DNA from: Allomuricauda sp. TY007
GTDB lineage: Bacteria > Bacteroidota > Bacteroidia > Flavobacteriales > Flavobacteriaceae
Assembly (NCBI RefSeq): GCF_010468565.1
Contig: NZ_WUEG01000009.1
Span: 29,232 to 93,231 of the forward strand
Reading direction: 5' to 3'
Length of the DNA: 64,000 nt
Part shown: in pieces, positions 1 through 7,673 of the stretch
Position numbering within the stretch: position 1 is the first letter of the stretch
Layout of the letters: each line of letters starts with the position of its first letter
Notes under the pieces: generated by a model
The model's database searches: none
What the model saw: only the letters and a program-made list of their open reading frames with translations
What the model was told of the DNA's origin: nothing
Position numbers and translations under genes: made by a program

Positions 1-627
1 CCAACGGCTACGGACAATTGCAGTGGTTTGCTAATGGCAACCCATGATGCTACTTTGCCGATAACAACCCAAGGTACCACGGTAATCACATGGACCTACG
101 AAGATGCATCCGGTAACACCAGTACCCAAACACAGAACGTAATCGTTGATGATGCCGATGCACCTGTTCCCGACCAAGCAAGTTTACCGGATATTACTTC
201 TGAATGTGAAGTGAGCAATCTAACGGCCCCGACGGCCACGGATAATTGTGTTGGGGTTGTAATGGCAACCCATGATGTTACTTTTCCGATAACAACCCAA
301 GGTACTACGGTGGTCACATGGACTTACGAAGATGCATCCGGGAACACCAGTACTCAAGCACAGAACGTGATTATAGAAGATGCGAGTGCACCTGTTCCCG
401 ATCAGGCTAGTTTATCGGATATCACATCTGAATGTGAGGTAAACAATCTAACGGCCCCAACAGCTACGGATAATTGTAGTGGTGTGGTCACGGTTACCCA
501 TGATGCTGTATTGCCCATCACTTCACAGGGGACCACAGTGGTCACATGGAGTTTTGAAGATGAAGTTGGGAATAGCAGTACACAAACACAGAATGTAATT
601 ATAGAGGATACTACAGCTCCTGAATTG
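1..627 (+). repeat. 228-bp tandem coding repeats (HYR units)
   Basis: Near-identical units start at 1, 229 and 457, a period of exactly 228 bp (76 codons), each beginning with a CCAACGGCTACGG-like sequence. The units are still very similar at the DNA level, including synonymous positions, which suggests recent duplication or gene conversion. The array continues upstream of the window, so its true copy number is unknown. Confidence 0.9.
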
Positions 628-1386
628 ATTTCGGAACTGGATATCGAGCTTACAGTATATTGCAATGAAGTACCTGAAATCCCAAACCTGGTTTTTGAGG
701 ATAACTGTGATATGGAGGTTCAAATTGAATATGGTCAAAATGAGACCATTTCAGGAGAAGGATATCTCATTGAGCGTTACTGGATAGCTTCCGATGCCAA
801 AGGAAATGAAGAACGTGTTGAGCAAAATATCACAGTATTGCCAATGCAGATAAACCCTGATGATAACATTGCCGTATGCATTACTGAAACCTATTTGGAC
901 CTCTACGAAAAAATCGAAGGGGAAGCAGGAAATGGAATCTGGGAATCCCAAAACAAAAATATCAATTTAAATGGCTCGGTAATCAATCCATCAACCTTAT
1001 CGATGGGTACGTACACCTTTACCTATACCGAACAGGTTGGAATGTGTGCCAATCAGGTGGTTGTTGAGGTAAGGGTAGAAGATGTCTGTGGAACGGATGG
1101 AACATCAAAAATGGGGGTCTCAAAGGTACTTACCCCGAATGATGACGGGCACAACGATTACTTCATTGTGGAAGGCCTCGATACAGATGGAAATAAAATT
1201 TCACTGATGGTATTTGATCGTTGGGGACAGCAGGTTTACCAATCGGATGATTATCAAAACGATTGGAATGGTAGACGAGGCAATAACCAAGGTAAACTGT
1301 CTTCAGGAACCTATTTCTATGTGATACAGGTGTTGAATTCCAATACGAAACCCATTAAGGGAAGTATCTACATTGGCACCAAATAA
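1..1386 (+). CDS. HYR-repeat surface protein with gliding/T9SS C-terminal domain (5' end missing)
   Basis: The reading frame is open from base 1, so only about 461 C-terminal residues are seen. The first two thirds are tandem 76-residue beta-sandwich repeats of HYR type, each with a conserved PTATDNC start and a VTWTYEDASGN core. A degenerate repeat follows (about 610-850), then a Cys-containing linker. The last 85 residues begin VLTPNDDGHNDYF and contain FDRWGQQVY and SSGTYFYV, the signature of the gliding motility-associated C-terminal domain (type B sorting signal of the type IX secretion system). The protein is therefore expected to be exported through the outer membrane and to be surface-attached or released; an adhesin role is inference. 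A PorP/SprF gene follows 9 bases later, the usual partner arrangement. Confidence 0.93.
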   Translation, partial: PTATDNCSGLLMATHDATLPITTQGTTVITWTYEDASGNTSTQTQNVIVDDADAPVPDQASLPDITSECEVSNLTAPTATDNCVGVVMATHDVTFPITTQGTTVVTWTYEDASGNTSTQAQNVIIEDASAPVPDQASLSDITSECEVNNLTAPTATDNCSGVVTVTHDAVLPITSQGTTVVTWSFEDEVGNSSTQTQNVIIEDTTAPELISELDIELTVYCNEVPEIPNLVFEDNCDMEVQIEYGQNETISGEGYLIERYWIASDAKGNEERVEQNITVLPMQINPDDNIAVCITETYLDLYEKIEGEAGNGIWESQNKNINLNGSVINPSTLSMGTYTFTYTEQVGMCANQVVVEVRVEDVCGTDGTSKMGVSKVLTPNDDGHNDYFIVEGLDTDGNKISLMVFDRWGQQVYQSDDYQNDWNGRRGNNQGKLSSGTYFYVIQVLNSNTKPIKGSIYIGTK

Positions 1387-1395
1387 AAGATTAAG

Positions 1396-2301
1396 ATGAA
1401 GAAGTTTATATTATTGATGGTCGTTGTGGTCGTGTGCCATCACCAAGCCATAGCCCAACAGGTACCACAGTTCACACAATACTTGTACAACCCCGTTAGT
1501 ATCAACCCTGCATTTGCAGGAAGTACAAAAGGCTTCTCGGCCATTTTGATGCACCGTTCACAATGGAGTGGTTTCGAGGGGGCACCATCCACACAAATGT
1601 TTTCGGCACATACCCCTTTGCACAATGAAAAGGTAGGGCTGGGGCTTTCGCTTGTGAGCGATGGTTTGGGCGAAGAAAAATTTGATTACCTCTATGGCGA
1701 TTTCTCTTATACGCTGCAAGTAGGTAGGACTACTCGCCTAGCTTTTGGTATAAAAGCAGGCTTTACCCACTATGCGTTGAATCCTAACCTATTGAATAGA
1801 CCCGATGTGCAAACGGATCCCTACTTCAACTCCTATGTAGCGAGCTGGTCGCCCAATGTGGGGGTGGGAGGCTTTTTGTATGGAAAAAGGTGGTATGTGG
1901 CGGCATCGGTACCGCAGATGTTTAATACAGATTATATAGGTTCAGGGGATGAAATATTTTATAGTGCCACGGACAGCCCCAATTTATATTTTACGGGCGG
2001 GTATGATTTTCTCCTTGCCCAATCCATTGTATTGAACCCCACAACCATGCTTATAGTTGCCGATCAAGCTTCGGTTTCCGTAGATGCAGGGGTCAATGTT
2101 AAGTTTTACGATCAATTTATGCTGGGGGTCAATTACCGGTTTAATAGTTATGATGCCGTTGGTGGCTTGGGAAGCTTTATGATAGGTAAAAGGTTGATGC
2201 TGGGATATGCCTACGAAATCCCAGTATCAGGAATCCGTCCATATACTGGAGGTACACATGAGTTCTTTTTGAGGTACGACTTTATTCCAAATATAAATTA
2301 A
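1396..2301 (+). CDS. PorP/SprF family type IX secretion system outer-membrane protein
   Basis: 301 residues. An N-terminal signal peptide (Lys-Lys, hydrophobic Val-rich core, cleavage near AIAQQ) is followed by the hallmark start of the PorP/SprF family, QFTQYLYNPVSINPAFAGS. The rest is beta-rich with Gly/Tyr/Phe alternation and ends in an aromatic strand motif (FFLRYDFIPN), as expected for a 14-strand-type outer-membrane barrel. Family members act with a neighbouring gliding-C-terminal-domain protein in its secretion or surface attachment; SprF does this for SprB. Here that partner is the gene directly upstream, with a 9-base gap, so co-transcription is likely. The call is secure at family level; the specific partner assignment is inference from context. 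Confidence 0.93.
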   Translation: MKKFILLMVVVVVCHHQAIAQQVPQFTQYLYNPVSINPAFAGSTKGFSAILMHRSQWSGFEGAPSTQMFSAHTPLHNEKVGLGLSLVSDGLGEEKFDYLYGDFSYTLQVGRTTRLAFGIKAGFTHYALNPNLLNRPDVQTDPYFNSYVASWSPNVGVGGFLYGKRWYVAASVPQMFNTDYIGSGDEIFYSATDSPNLYFTGGYDFLLAQSIVLNPTTMLIVADQASVSVDAGVNVKFYDQFMLGVNYRFNSYDAVGGLGSFMIGKRLMLGYAYEIPVSGIRPYTGGTHEFFLRYDFIPNIN

Positions 2302-2404
2302 AACTATATGCAGTATCCATTGGGTTCCAATGTTGATGGGAGTAAAGGGAATTGCAACGATGTTGGTACAGGGTACGTTGAACATTTTAGGTTGGGCAAG
2401 GCAA

Positions 2405-2412
2405 TATATTTG
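2405..2412 (+). promoter_or_regulatory. TAnnTTTG -7 promoter box of the histidine kinase gene
   Basis: TATATTTG matches the Bacteroidota sigma-A -7 consensus and lies 40 bases before the chosen ATG at 2453. No TTG lies at the usual 19-21 base spacing (nearest is 24), so only the -7 half is convincing. Its position makes a start at 2330 impossible for this transcript. Confidence 0.45.
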
Positions 2413-2452
2413 TACGCCGATCCATCAAAGTTTAGGTAATAATGGTATTTTT

Positions 2453-4498
2453 ATGTTTGTGTATAAATGCCCCAAACCCATACTGATTTTATTTTTTTGT
2501 TTGGTTTCCGGAATATCTCGTTCCCAAAACTTGGGAGACCATGACAAAGTAGTGCACACTTTGGATTCAATTTCAAACTTTGTAGAGAGAGCGAACTATT
2601 TGCTTGAACTTATTGAACAAGAAAGCATGGACAATGATGCGGTGGCCAAACTTGCTCTTCAGTACAGGGATTCGTCATTGGCTAAAAAACGATGGGAGGA
2701 AGCTTTGATGTTCACAAATGCCTTGGGGACATATTACATTTATCAATCCATCAACCATAAAAAAGCATATGGTATATTGGATGACTATCAACCCTACGTT
2801 AATTTCAATGTTGATGAAAATCAGATAGCGCTTTTTTACATTAACTATGCTGAGGCTTCGACTTATATGCAATATTATAAGAAATCCTTGGAAATATTGG
2901 ATGAGGGAATCCAGTTCATGGAAAAGCAAAAGGATTCATCGTTATATGAATTCGGTTATGCGTATTTGAAAGCAGGTGAAAATAGTGATAAGGTCAACGA
3001 AATTTCCGAAAGTGTTGCCTATTTTGAAAAGGCCAAGAAGATATTTGCCCATCAAAAGGATACATTGATGTACTTGTGGGCGCAGAATGGTTTGGCACAA
3101 CTCTATGGTAAAAATGGGCTTTATAATCGGGCACAGGAGGCCCGTGGCGAAGTATTTGAAAAGGGAACAGCCATAAAAGAGTATCAGGTGGTTGCCATTG
3201 CACGTTTGGCTGCCTGTAATGAGGCCAACCGTAAAAATGACTTTGCCGAAGAGCTTCAACAAATTCGAATGGCCCTTAAAGAAAGGAACCATGAATCCGA
3301 TGTACAGGGCATAGTGGATATTTTGACCCTTTCTTATGCCGTTTCCACTTATGCCAGGAACGGGATACGGGATACTTCGGACTTATATAAACGGGAACTT
3401 GTTTCCAAGATAGGCCCTCATATCAACAATCCTTTTTTAGAAACGTACTATCATTTGGCCATGAGTTGGAATACATTGGCCAACAACCAACTTACACAAG
3501 CAGAAAGGTATGCCCAAAAAGCCCATAAAGGGGTTAAGGGAACTTTGGAAGCCCAAAACATTATGCGTTCAGAGTTGTTATTGGCAAATATTTATGAGAA
3601 AATGAACAATTTGCAAAAATCCCTCCAACACTTTAAAAATTATGCCAGAATGAAAGATTCTGTCAATAATGTGACCTCTAGGAGAAGGTTTGCCTTTATT
3701 CAAGCCGAACTTGAAACAGAAAAGAAGGATATGGAGATTGCACAACAAAGACAGGATATTAAAATACTGGATGCCCAAAACAAAGAAAAAACATATTGGT
3801 TGGTCTTTGGTGGTGTCATACTTGTTGGGGGGTCTGGTTTTCTATGGCTATATCGGAATCGTAGGTTTGCAGAGAAAGAGCAGGAGCTTACCGAGAAATA
3901 TTCTCAGGACTTGTTATGGCAACAAGAAAAGGAAAGGGAACATATAGCGAGGGAATTGCACGATAGCATAGGGCAACAACTGACCATAATGTCCAAAAAA
4001 GCGAGGGATACTGATCAAAAAGAATTGCTGCAACTCTCCCAGAATACCTTGGAAGAAGTCAGAATGGTTGGAAAGGGCCTTCTTCCCCCTACATTGGTCA
4101 GTTTGGGAATTACAGGGGCGATTCAGCAGCTTATCTATACTTTTGATGAAGAGTACAGTATTATTTTTACCTTGGAAATGGATTCGATTGAGGGCTGTTT
4201 TACCAAGGATAAAAATGTAAACCTCTATCGTTTTATACAAGAAGCATTGACCAATATGGTGAAACATTCGCAGGCCACAGAGGTGTTGGTCGAGGTGTTA
4301 AAGGAGACGAATTGCGTAAAGTTATTGATTGAGGACAATGGAATAGGTTTTGACTATGAAGAAAAGCATAAGGGGCAAGGTTTGGGCCTTAAAACAATGG
4401 AGAAAAGAATTCGTATGATGGGGGGGACCATTCAAATCCAGACCATGAATAAACGAGGAACCAGCATTATTGCCAATATCCCAATATCAGATGCATAA
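2453..4498 (+). CDS. TPR-containing sensor histidine kinase (NarL-partner type)
   Basis: 681 residues from ATG 2453. This start gives a proper signal sequence (MFVYKCPKPILILFFCLVSG); the frame is open back to an ATG at 2330, but that adds a non-signal leader lying upstream of the -7 box. The periplasmic half (about 25-440) is tetratricopeptide-like helices. One membrane span lies at about 447-468, followed by a short coiled coil and a HisKA_3 dimerisation domain with the phosphoacceptor His503 in RELHDSIGQQ. A GHKL ATPase domain follows with N-box (EALTNMVKHS), G1 (EDNGIGFD) and GLGL motifs. It overlaps the response-regulator gene by 8 bases, so the two form one signalling pair. The stimulus is unknown; the T9SS genes upstream hint at surface or envelope sensing. 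Confidence 0.92.
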   Translation: MFVYKCPKPILILFFCLVSGISRSQNLGDHDKVVHTLDSISNFVERANYLLELIEQESMDNDAVAKLALQYRDSSLAKKRWEEALMFTNALGTYYIYQSINHKKAYGILDDYQPYVNFNVDENQIALFYINYAEASTYMQYYKKSLEILDEGIQFMEKQKDSSLYEFGYAYLKAGENSDKVNEISESVAYFEKAKKIFAHQKDTLMYLWAQNGLAQLYGKNGLYNRAQEARGEVFEKGTAIKEYQVVAIARLAACNEANRKNDFAEELQQIRMALKERNHESDVQGIVDILTLSYAVSTYARNGIRDTSDLYKRELVSKIGPHINNPFLETYYHLAMSWNTLANNQLTQAERYAQKAHKGVKGTLEAQNIMRSELLLANIYEKMNNLQKSLQHFKNYARMKDSVNNVTSRRRFAFIQAELETEKKDMEIAQQRQDIKILDAQNKEKTYWLVFGGVILVGGSGFLWLYRNRRFAEKEQELTEKYSQDLLWQQEKEREHIARELHDSIGQQLTIMSKKARDTDQKELLQLSQNTLEEVRMVGKGLLPPTLVSLGITGAIQQLIYTFDEEYSIIFTLEMDSIEGCFTKDKNVNLYRFIQEALTNMVKHSQATEVLVEVLKETNCVKLLIEDNGIGFDYEEKHKGQGLGLKTMEKRIRMMGGTIQIQTMNKRGTSIIANIPISDA

Positions 4499-5132
4499 TA
4501 CCCATACCATATTGGTGGCCGACGATCATCCCTTGTTGTTAAAAGGGTTGGTAGATGAACTTGAATCCAAAGGATATAATGTGATTGCTCAGTCAACCAA
4601 TGGCTTAGAGGCTTTGGAACAACTATTGGACCTAAGACCCGATATTGCTATTTTGGATATTCAAATGCCGATGCTTTCTGGAATAGAAGTGATAACAAAG
4701 GCAACGGATGCAGGCTGTACTACCCGTTTTATCCTACTTACTTCCCATAAGGAGGAAGGGCTTGTTTATAGGGCCAAACAACTGGGAATCAGTGGTTATT
4801 TGCTTAAAGAAGAACCTTTTTTGGAAATGGAAAGGTGTATCCTAAAGGTGAGTGCAGGGGAAACGTACTTTAGCAAGACCTTTGAACAAATGGTGGAAAC
4901 AACCATTAATCCACAGCTAAAAAAACTAAAACTACTGTCTTCTTCAGAACGCACTATTCTTCGAATGGTGGCGCAGTCAAAAACGTCCAAGGAAATTGCC
5001 GAGGAGTTGTTGATTTCCTTGCGAACAGTCCAGAAGCATAGAAGCAATATCATCCAAAAATTGGAATTGGGTGGCGGAGACCAATGGACTTCCTGGATTT
5101 CCAAGTATAAGGATTTAATATTGTCACTATAA
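4491..5132 (+). CDS. LuxR/NarL-family response regulator
   Basis: 213 residues. ATG 4491 is preferred over ATG 4470 because it gives the usual short N-terminus before the first receiver strand (ILVADDHPLL) and a compact 8-base overlap with the kinase stop. The receiver domain (about 5-125) has acidic residues DD at 11-12, phosphoacceptor Asp56 in AILDIQMPMLSG, a switch Thr/Ser and conserved Lys in GYLLKEE. The C-terminal LuxR-type helix-turn-helix (about 150-200) contains SKEIAEELLISLRTVQKHRSN. It is the cognate partner of the TPR kinase. A strong palindrome containing a NarL-like heptamer begins 11 bases after the stop and could be its binding site or simply the operon terminator. Confidence 0.93.
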   Translation: MHNTHTILVADDHPLLLKGLVDELESKGYNVIAQSTNGLEALEQLLDLRPDIAILDIQMPMLSGIEVITKATDAGCTTRFILLTSHKEEGLVYRAKQLGISGYLLKEEPFLEMERCILKVSAGETYFSKTFEQMVETTINPQLKKLKLLSSSERTILRMVAQSKTSKEIAEELLISLRTVQKHRSNIIQKLELGGGDQWTSWISKYKDLILSL

Positions 5133-5143
5133 TCATAAGCCAG

Positions 5144-5186
5144 AAATACGTACCCCTACGTAAAAATCGTACTGGGGTACGTATTT
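5144..5186. promoter_or_regulatory. 13-bp palindrome with TACGTA/TACCCC elements (operator and/or terminator)
   Basis: AAATACGTACCCC (5144-5156) and its exact reverse complement GGGGTACGTATTT (5174-5186) flank a 17-base spacer that itself starts TACGTA. The block thus holds three TACGTA words (5147, 5157, 5178) and TACCCCT at 5151, which fits the NarL heptamer consensus TACYNMT. The second arm runs into a short T tract, so it could also terminate the kinase-regulator transcript. The loop is long for a standard terminator, which is why an operator role is kept open. Confidence 0.55.
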
Positions 5187-5490
5187 TTATTGAAGGTATG
5201 GTAAGTTATCTTGTGTTTGAAAACATTGATTTTACTATATGTTCAGCCCCCGACCTCCATTCTCTTTTATTGAGCCTTGTTTGTACATTTTATGCTCGTT
5301 GGGTCCAAACCATATCGAGCATTTGCTTTTGTCCAAGAAAAAAGATGGTTTTCAATGTGCCTTAAATGATGATGTGTCTGGGCAGGGAGTTCAGCCCATA
5401 ATGGGTTTAATTGCATGTACAGGACTATTTTCCAAAATGGATTCTGAAATGGATAAACACGTGGTGAACATAAATTATTTAAAAATTTTT

Positions 5491-5518
5491 AACCCTATTT
5501 CAACTTATGGTCGTCTTA
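5491..5518 (+). promoter_or_regulatory. ECF-type promoter upstream of the sigma factor gene
   Basis: AACCC (5491-5495) and CGTC (5512-5515, followed by TT) are separated by 16 bases, matching the general ECF sigma promoter pattern AAC..CGTC. The same two words with identical spacing and similar flanks (TTTAACCCYATTT) occur before the FecR gene at 6263-6287. This points to an autoregulated ECF regulon. Transcription would begin near 5525 and run towards the sigma gene. Confidence 0.6.
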
Positions 5519-5611
5519 GTAGTGTTATGAGAGGAAACAAACATAATGGTATACTAAAGTTACCTAGCATCGTAAATATTTACATAATTGTTAAGTCGTT
5601 TAGTTAGTTTG

Positions 5612-5643
5612 AAATAGGGCAGTCTTGGATTGCCCTATTTTTT
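5612..5643 (+). terminator. Intrinsic terminator in the leader of the ECF sigma gene
   Basis: AAATAGGGCA (5612-5621) pairs perfectly with TGCCCTATTT (5631-5640) around a 9-base loop, and the right arm runs into a six-T tract ending at 5643. It lies after the ECF promoter and before every plausible sigma start. Either a short RNA of about 120 nt is made or read-through controls sigma expression. Confidence 0.75.
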
Positions 5644-5668
5644 GTGGCATAAACGGTGGAGTTTAATA

Positions 5669-6247
5669 GTGTACAGTATAAATAACCCCTTAAAACTGAA
5701 AGCCAATAAAACATACCGCCTAACTACCAAAGAATACAAGGTTCTTTTTGATACCCACCACGTTTCACTTTGTTTGTTTTGCAATCGTTATTTGAACGAT
5801 ATCGAGATGGCAAGGGATGTCGTACAGGAGGTTTTTATAAAAGTTTGGAACAAAAAAACGGTTTTTAAAAGCCAGAATACTGTTAAATCTTATTTGTATA
5901 CAGCAGTAAAGAATAGAGCGTTGGATGTGCTGAAAAGCAAAAGGTATAAATCGAAATGCGACTTATCTGTCGAGGCCATTCAAAGTATGGAAACCGATTC
6001 TTTTTTTTCAACTGAGCTCGTATTGCAAGAAACGGCACGCTTGGTGGACCATGCTGTGGATACCTTGCCATTGAGATGTAAAAAAATCATAAAACTAAGT
6101 TTATTGGGCTATAAAAATGGTGAAATCGCCAATGAATTGGAGATAACCTTGAACACTGTAAAGGCCCAGAAAAAAATAGCCTATCGTAAGCTCCGTTTCC
6201 AACTTCGGGAACACATCGCCTTAGTGGCACACATCTTTTTGCCATAG
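5669..6247 (+). CDS. FecI-like ECF RNA polymerase sigma-70 factor
   Basis: About 192 residues from GTG 5669. An ATG at 5630 is in frame but lies inside the terminator hairpin, so it is rejected; TTG 5642 is an alternative. Region 2 spans about 25-95 with the conserved ARDVVQEVFIKVW helix and NTVKSYLYTAVKNRALD. Region 4 spans about 125-180 with LPLRCKKIIKLSLLGYKNGEIA and a recognition helix TLNTVKAQKK. It should direct RNA polymerase to the AACCC-N16-CGTC promoters seen at 5491 and 6263. It is followed by a FecR-type anti-sigma factor and a SusC with an STN domain, the usual cell-surface signalling arrangement for glycan uptake in this phylum. The exact start is uncertain. Confidence 0.88.
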   Translation: MYSINNPLKLKANKTYRLTTKEYKVLFDTHHVSLCLFCNRYLNDIEMARDVVQEVFIKVWNKKTVFKSQNTVKSYLYTAVKNRALDVLKSKRYKSKCDLSVEAIQSMETDSFFSTELVLQETARLVDHAVDTLPLRCKKIIKLSLLGYKNGEIANELEITLNTVKAQKKIAYRKLRFQLREHIALVAHIFLP

Positions 6248-6262
6248 AAAAGAAAAATGTTT

Positions 6263-6290
6263 AACCCCATTTGCATGTAACATCGTCTTT
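6263..6290 (+). promoter_or_regulatory. ECF-type promoter of the FecR anti-sigma gene
   Basis: AACCC (6263-6267) and CGTC (6284-6287, followed by TTT) with 16 bases between, the same spacing as the element at 5491. It lies in the 72-base gap between sigma and anti-sigma and starts 57 bases before the FecR ATG. The anti-sigma and downstream susCD genes could therefore be induced separately from the sigma gene. Confidence 0.6.
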
Positions 6291-6319
6291 AAACTAAAGA
6301 AAGCAACAATTACTACCAT

Positions 6320-7525
6320 ATGTTAAGGGATTTCGGCAAACTAATCGAACTGGCTAAAAAACTGGCTAGAACAATCCTACTTCGAGAAAGGATTGATGAG
6401 GTGGATACCTCAGAGGAGCTGAATCAAGACGAGCGGGATTATATCATGCAAAAATTGGCAGAACCCAGTCATTGGCTTGAGAGAAGTCGTTTGAAAAAGG
6501 AGGTGGATGAAACGCACGCAAGGGAATGGGAAAGGTTAAGAGCAAATACAGTTGCGGATTCAAAGCTTAGATATTTAAAAATAATGGTCAAAGTTGCCGC
6601 TATTTTTATCGGTGTTGCTGTCTGTACCTACTTTTTTTTAAGTGGAAATTTTACGGAGGAGGGGACTGGTGCATTGCCCGAACAAGAATCGATTACCCTG
6701 GAACTTGAAAATGGTGCTGTTGAAAAACTGTCAAAATCCGATAATCGACTGTTTAAGAACAGCAAAGGAAACGTCGTGGGGATGCAAAAATTCGATAAAC
6801 TTGATTATACCCAAGCAGAAGAACGGTCCAGCAGTTCCGATAGTGATAAGAAGTCAATAGAGTATCATAGGCTCACCGTTCCTTATGGTAAAACATTTCA
6901 ACTTGTCTTGTCCGATGGGACCAAAGTGCATCTTAATGCGGGAACGTCCTTGAAATATCCTGTGCGGTTTATCGAAGATAAAAGCAGGGAGGTTTTTATG
7001 GAGGGTGAAGCTTTTTTTGATGTCCAAAAAAATAAGGAACAACCATTTATAGTTAATTCGGGTAATCTAGGTGTCCAAGTGCTGGGGACCCAATTTGTGA
7101 TTTCTTCCTACCCTGAGGATGCATTTATAAATACGGTTTTGCTTGAGGGCTCCGTTGGGTTGTACAAAAACCAAGGTTCTCAGAAAAAAGACAAGGGAAG
7201 GTATACCATGTTGGAACCTGGGTTTATGGGGGCATGGAGCAAAGAGGAGGAAAATATCGCTGTCACAGAAGTGGATACGGATATTTATACCGCATGGACT
7301 AAGGGAAGGATGGTGTTCAGCCACATGAAATTTGAGGACATCATCAAGAAATTGGCGCGATGCTACAATGTGTCAATCACAAACAACAACGTAGAGCTTG
7401 GAGAAGAAACCTTCACGGCGACCTTTGATATCAAAATTGAATCAATGGAAGATATACTGGAGTCGTTCAAAAGAAATTACGGCTTTGAGTATGATATTGA
7501 AAACAATCAAATCAATATTTACTAA
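6320..7525 (+). CDS. FecR family anti-sigma factor (DUF4974 C-terminus)
   Basis: 401 residues. The first 80 residues are a cytoplasmic helical anti-sigma region; a single membrane span lies at about 87-108. The periplasmic FecR domain (about 185-290) has the typical TVPYGKTFQLVLSDGTKVHLNAG start and VFMEGEAFFDV. The C-terminal DUF4974 domain (about 330-400) begins GRMVFSHMKFEDII and mimics a secretin/TonB short N-terminal fold that docks on the SusC signalling domain. It holds the ECF sigma inactive until the transporter signals that substrate is bound. It sits directly after the sigma gene and before susC. ATG 6320 is the first in-frame ATG after the ECF promoter. Confidence 0.93.
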   Translation: MLRDFGKLIELAKKLARTILLRERIDEVDTSEELNQDERDYIMQKLAEPSHWLERSRLKKEVDETHAREWERLRANTVADSKLRYLKIMVKVAAIFIGVAVCTYFFLSGNFTEEGTGALPEQESITLELENGAVEKLSKSDNRLFKNSKGNVVGMQKFDKLDYTQAEERSSSSDSDKKSIEYHRLTVPYGKTFQLVLSDGTKVHLNAGTSLKYPVRFIEDKSREVFMEGEAFFDVQKNKEQPFIVNSGNLGVQVLGTQFVISSYPEDAFINTVLLEGSVGLYKNQGSQKKDKGRYTMLEPGFMGAWSKEEENIAVTEVDTDIYTAWTKGRMVFSHMKFEDIIKKLARCYNVSITNNNVELGEETFTATFDIKIESMEDILESFKRNYGFEYDIENNQINIY

Positions 7526-7570
7526 CCAAAACAATCTGCCAATGAAATGAACTTTTGAATATAAATAACC

Positions 7571-7633
7571 ATCACTCTAGAAGAAAAAAATCGGAAAATG
7601 CTGACACATTCCCCGATTGGATAAAAGAGTGAT
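7571..7633 (+). other. Nested hairpin between anti-sigma and susC
   Basis: Outer arms ATCACTCT (7571-7578) and AGAGTGAT (7626-7633) are exact complements. Inside them AATCGG (7589-7594) pairs with CCGATT (7613-7618), extended by AATG/CATT with two mismatches. There is no T tract after it, so it is more likely an mRNA leader or processing structure than a terminator. The A-rich left side could allow termination of minus-strand transcription. Confidence 0.45.
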
Positions 7634-7673
7634 TTAAACCAAATGTTAAATCATCTTAATACAGAACAAAGAT

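Noticed and set aside
2330..2452. N-terminal extension of the TPR histidine kinase from ATG 2330
   Set aside because: It would lie upstream of the -7 box at 2405 and would bury the signal peptide that begins at 2453.
5239..5607. A 122-codon open frame between the response regulator and the sigma factor
   Set aside because: The ECF promoter at 5491-5518 lies inside it, the translation has no recognisable family or signal, and its composition is unlike neighbouring genes. It is probably a chance frame in a regulatory region.
5630..5668. ATG at 5630 as the sigma factor start
   Set aside because: It falls inside the terminator hairpin 5612-5643, and the added residues do not belong to the sigma-70 region 2 fold.
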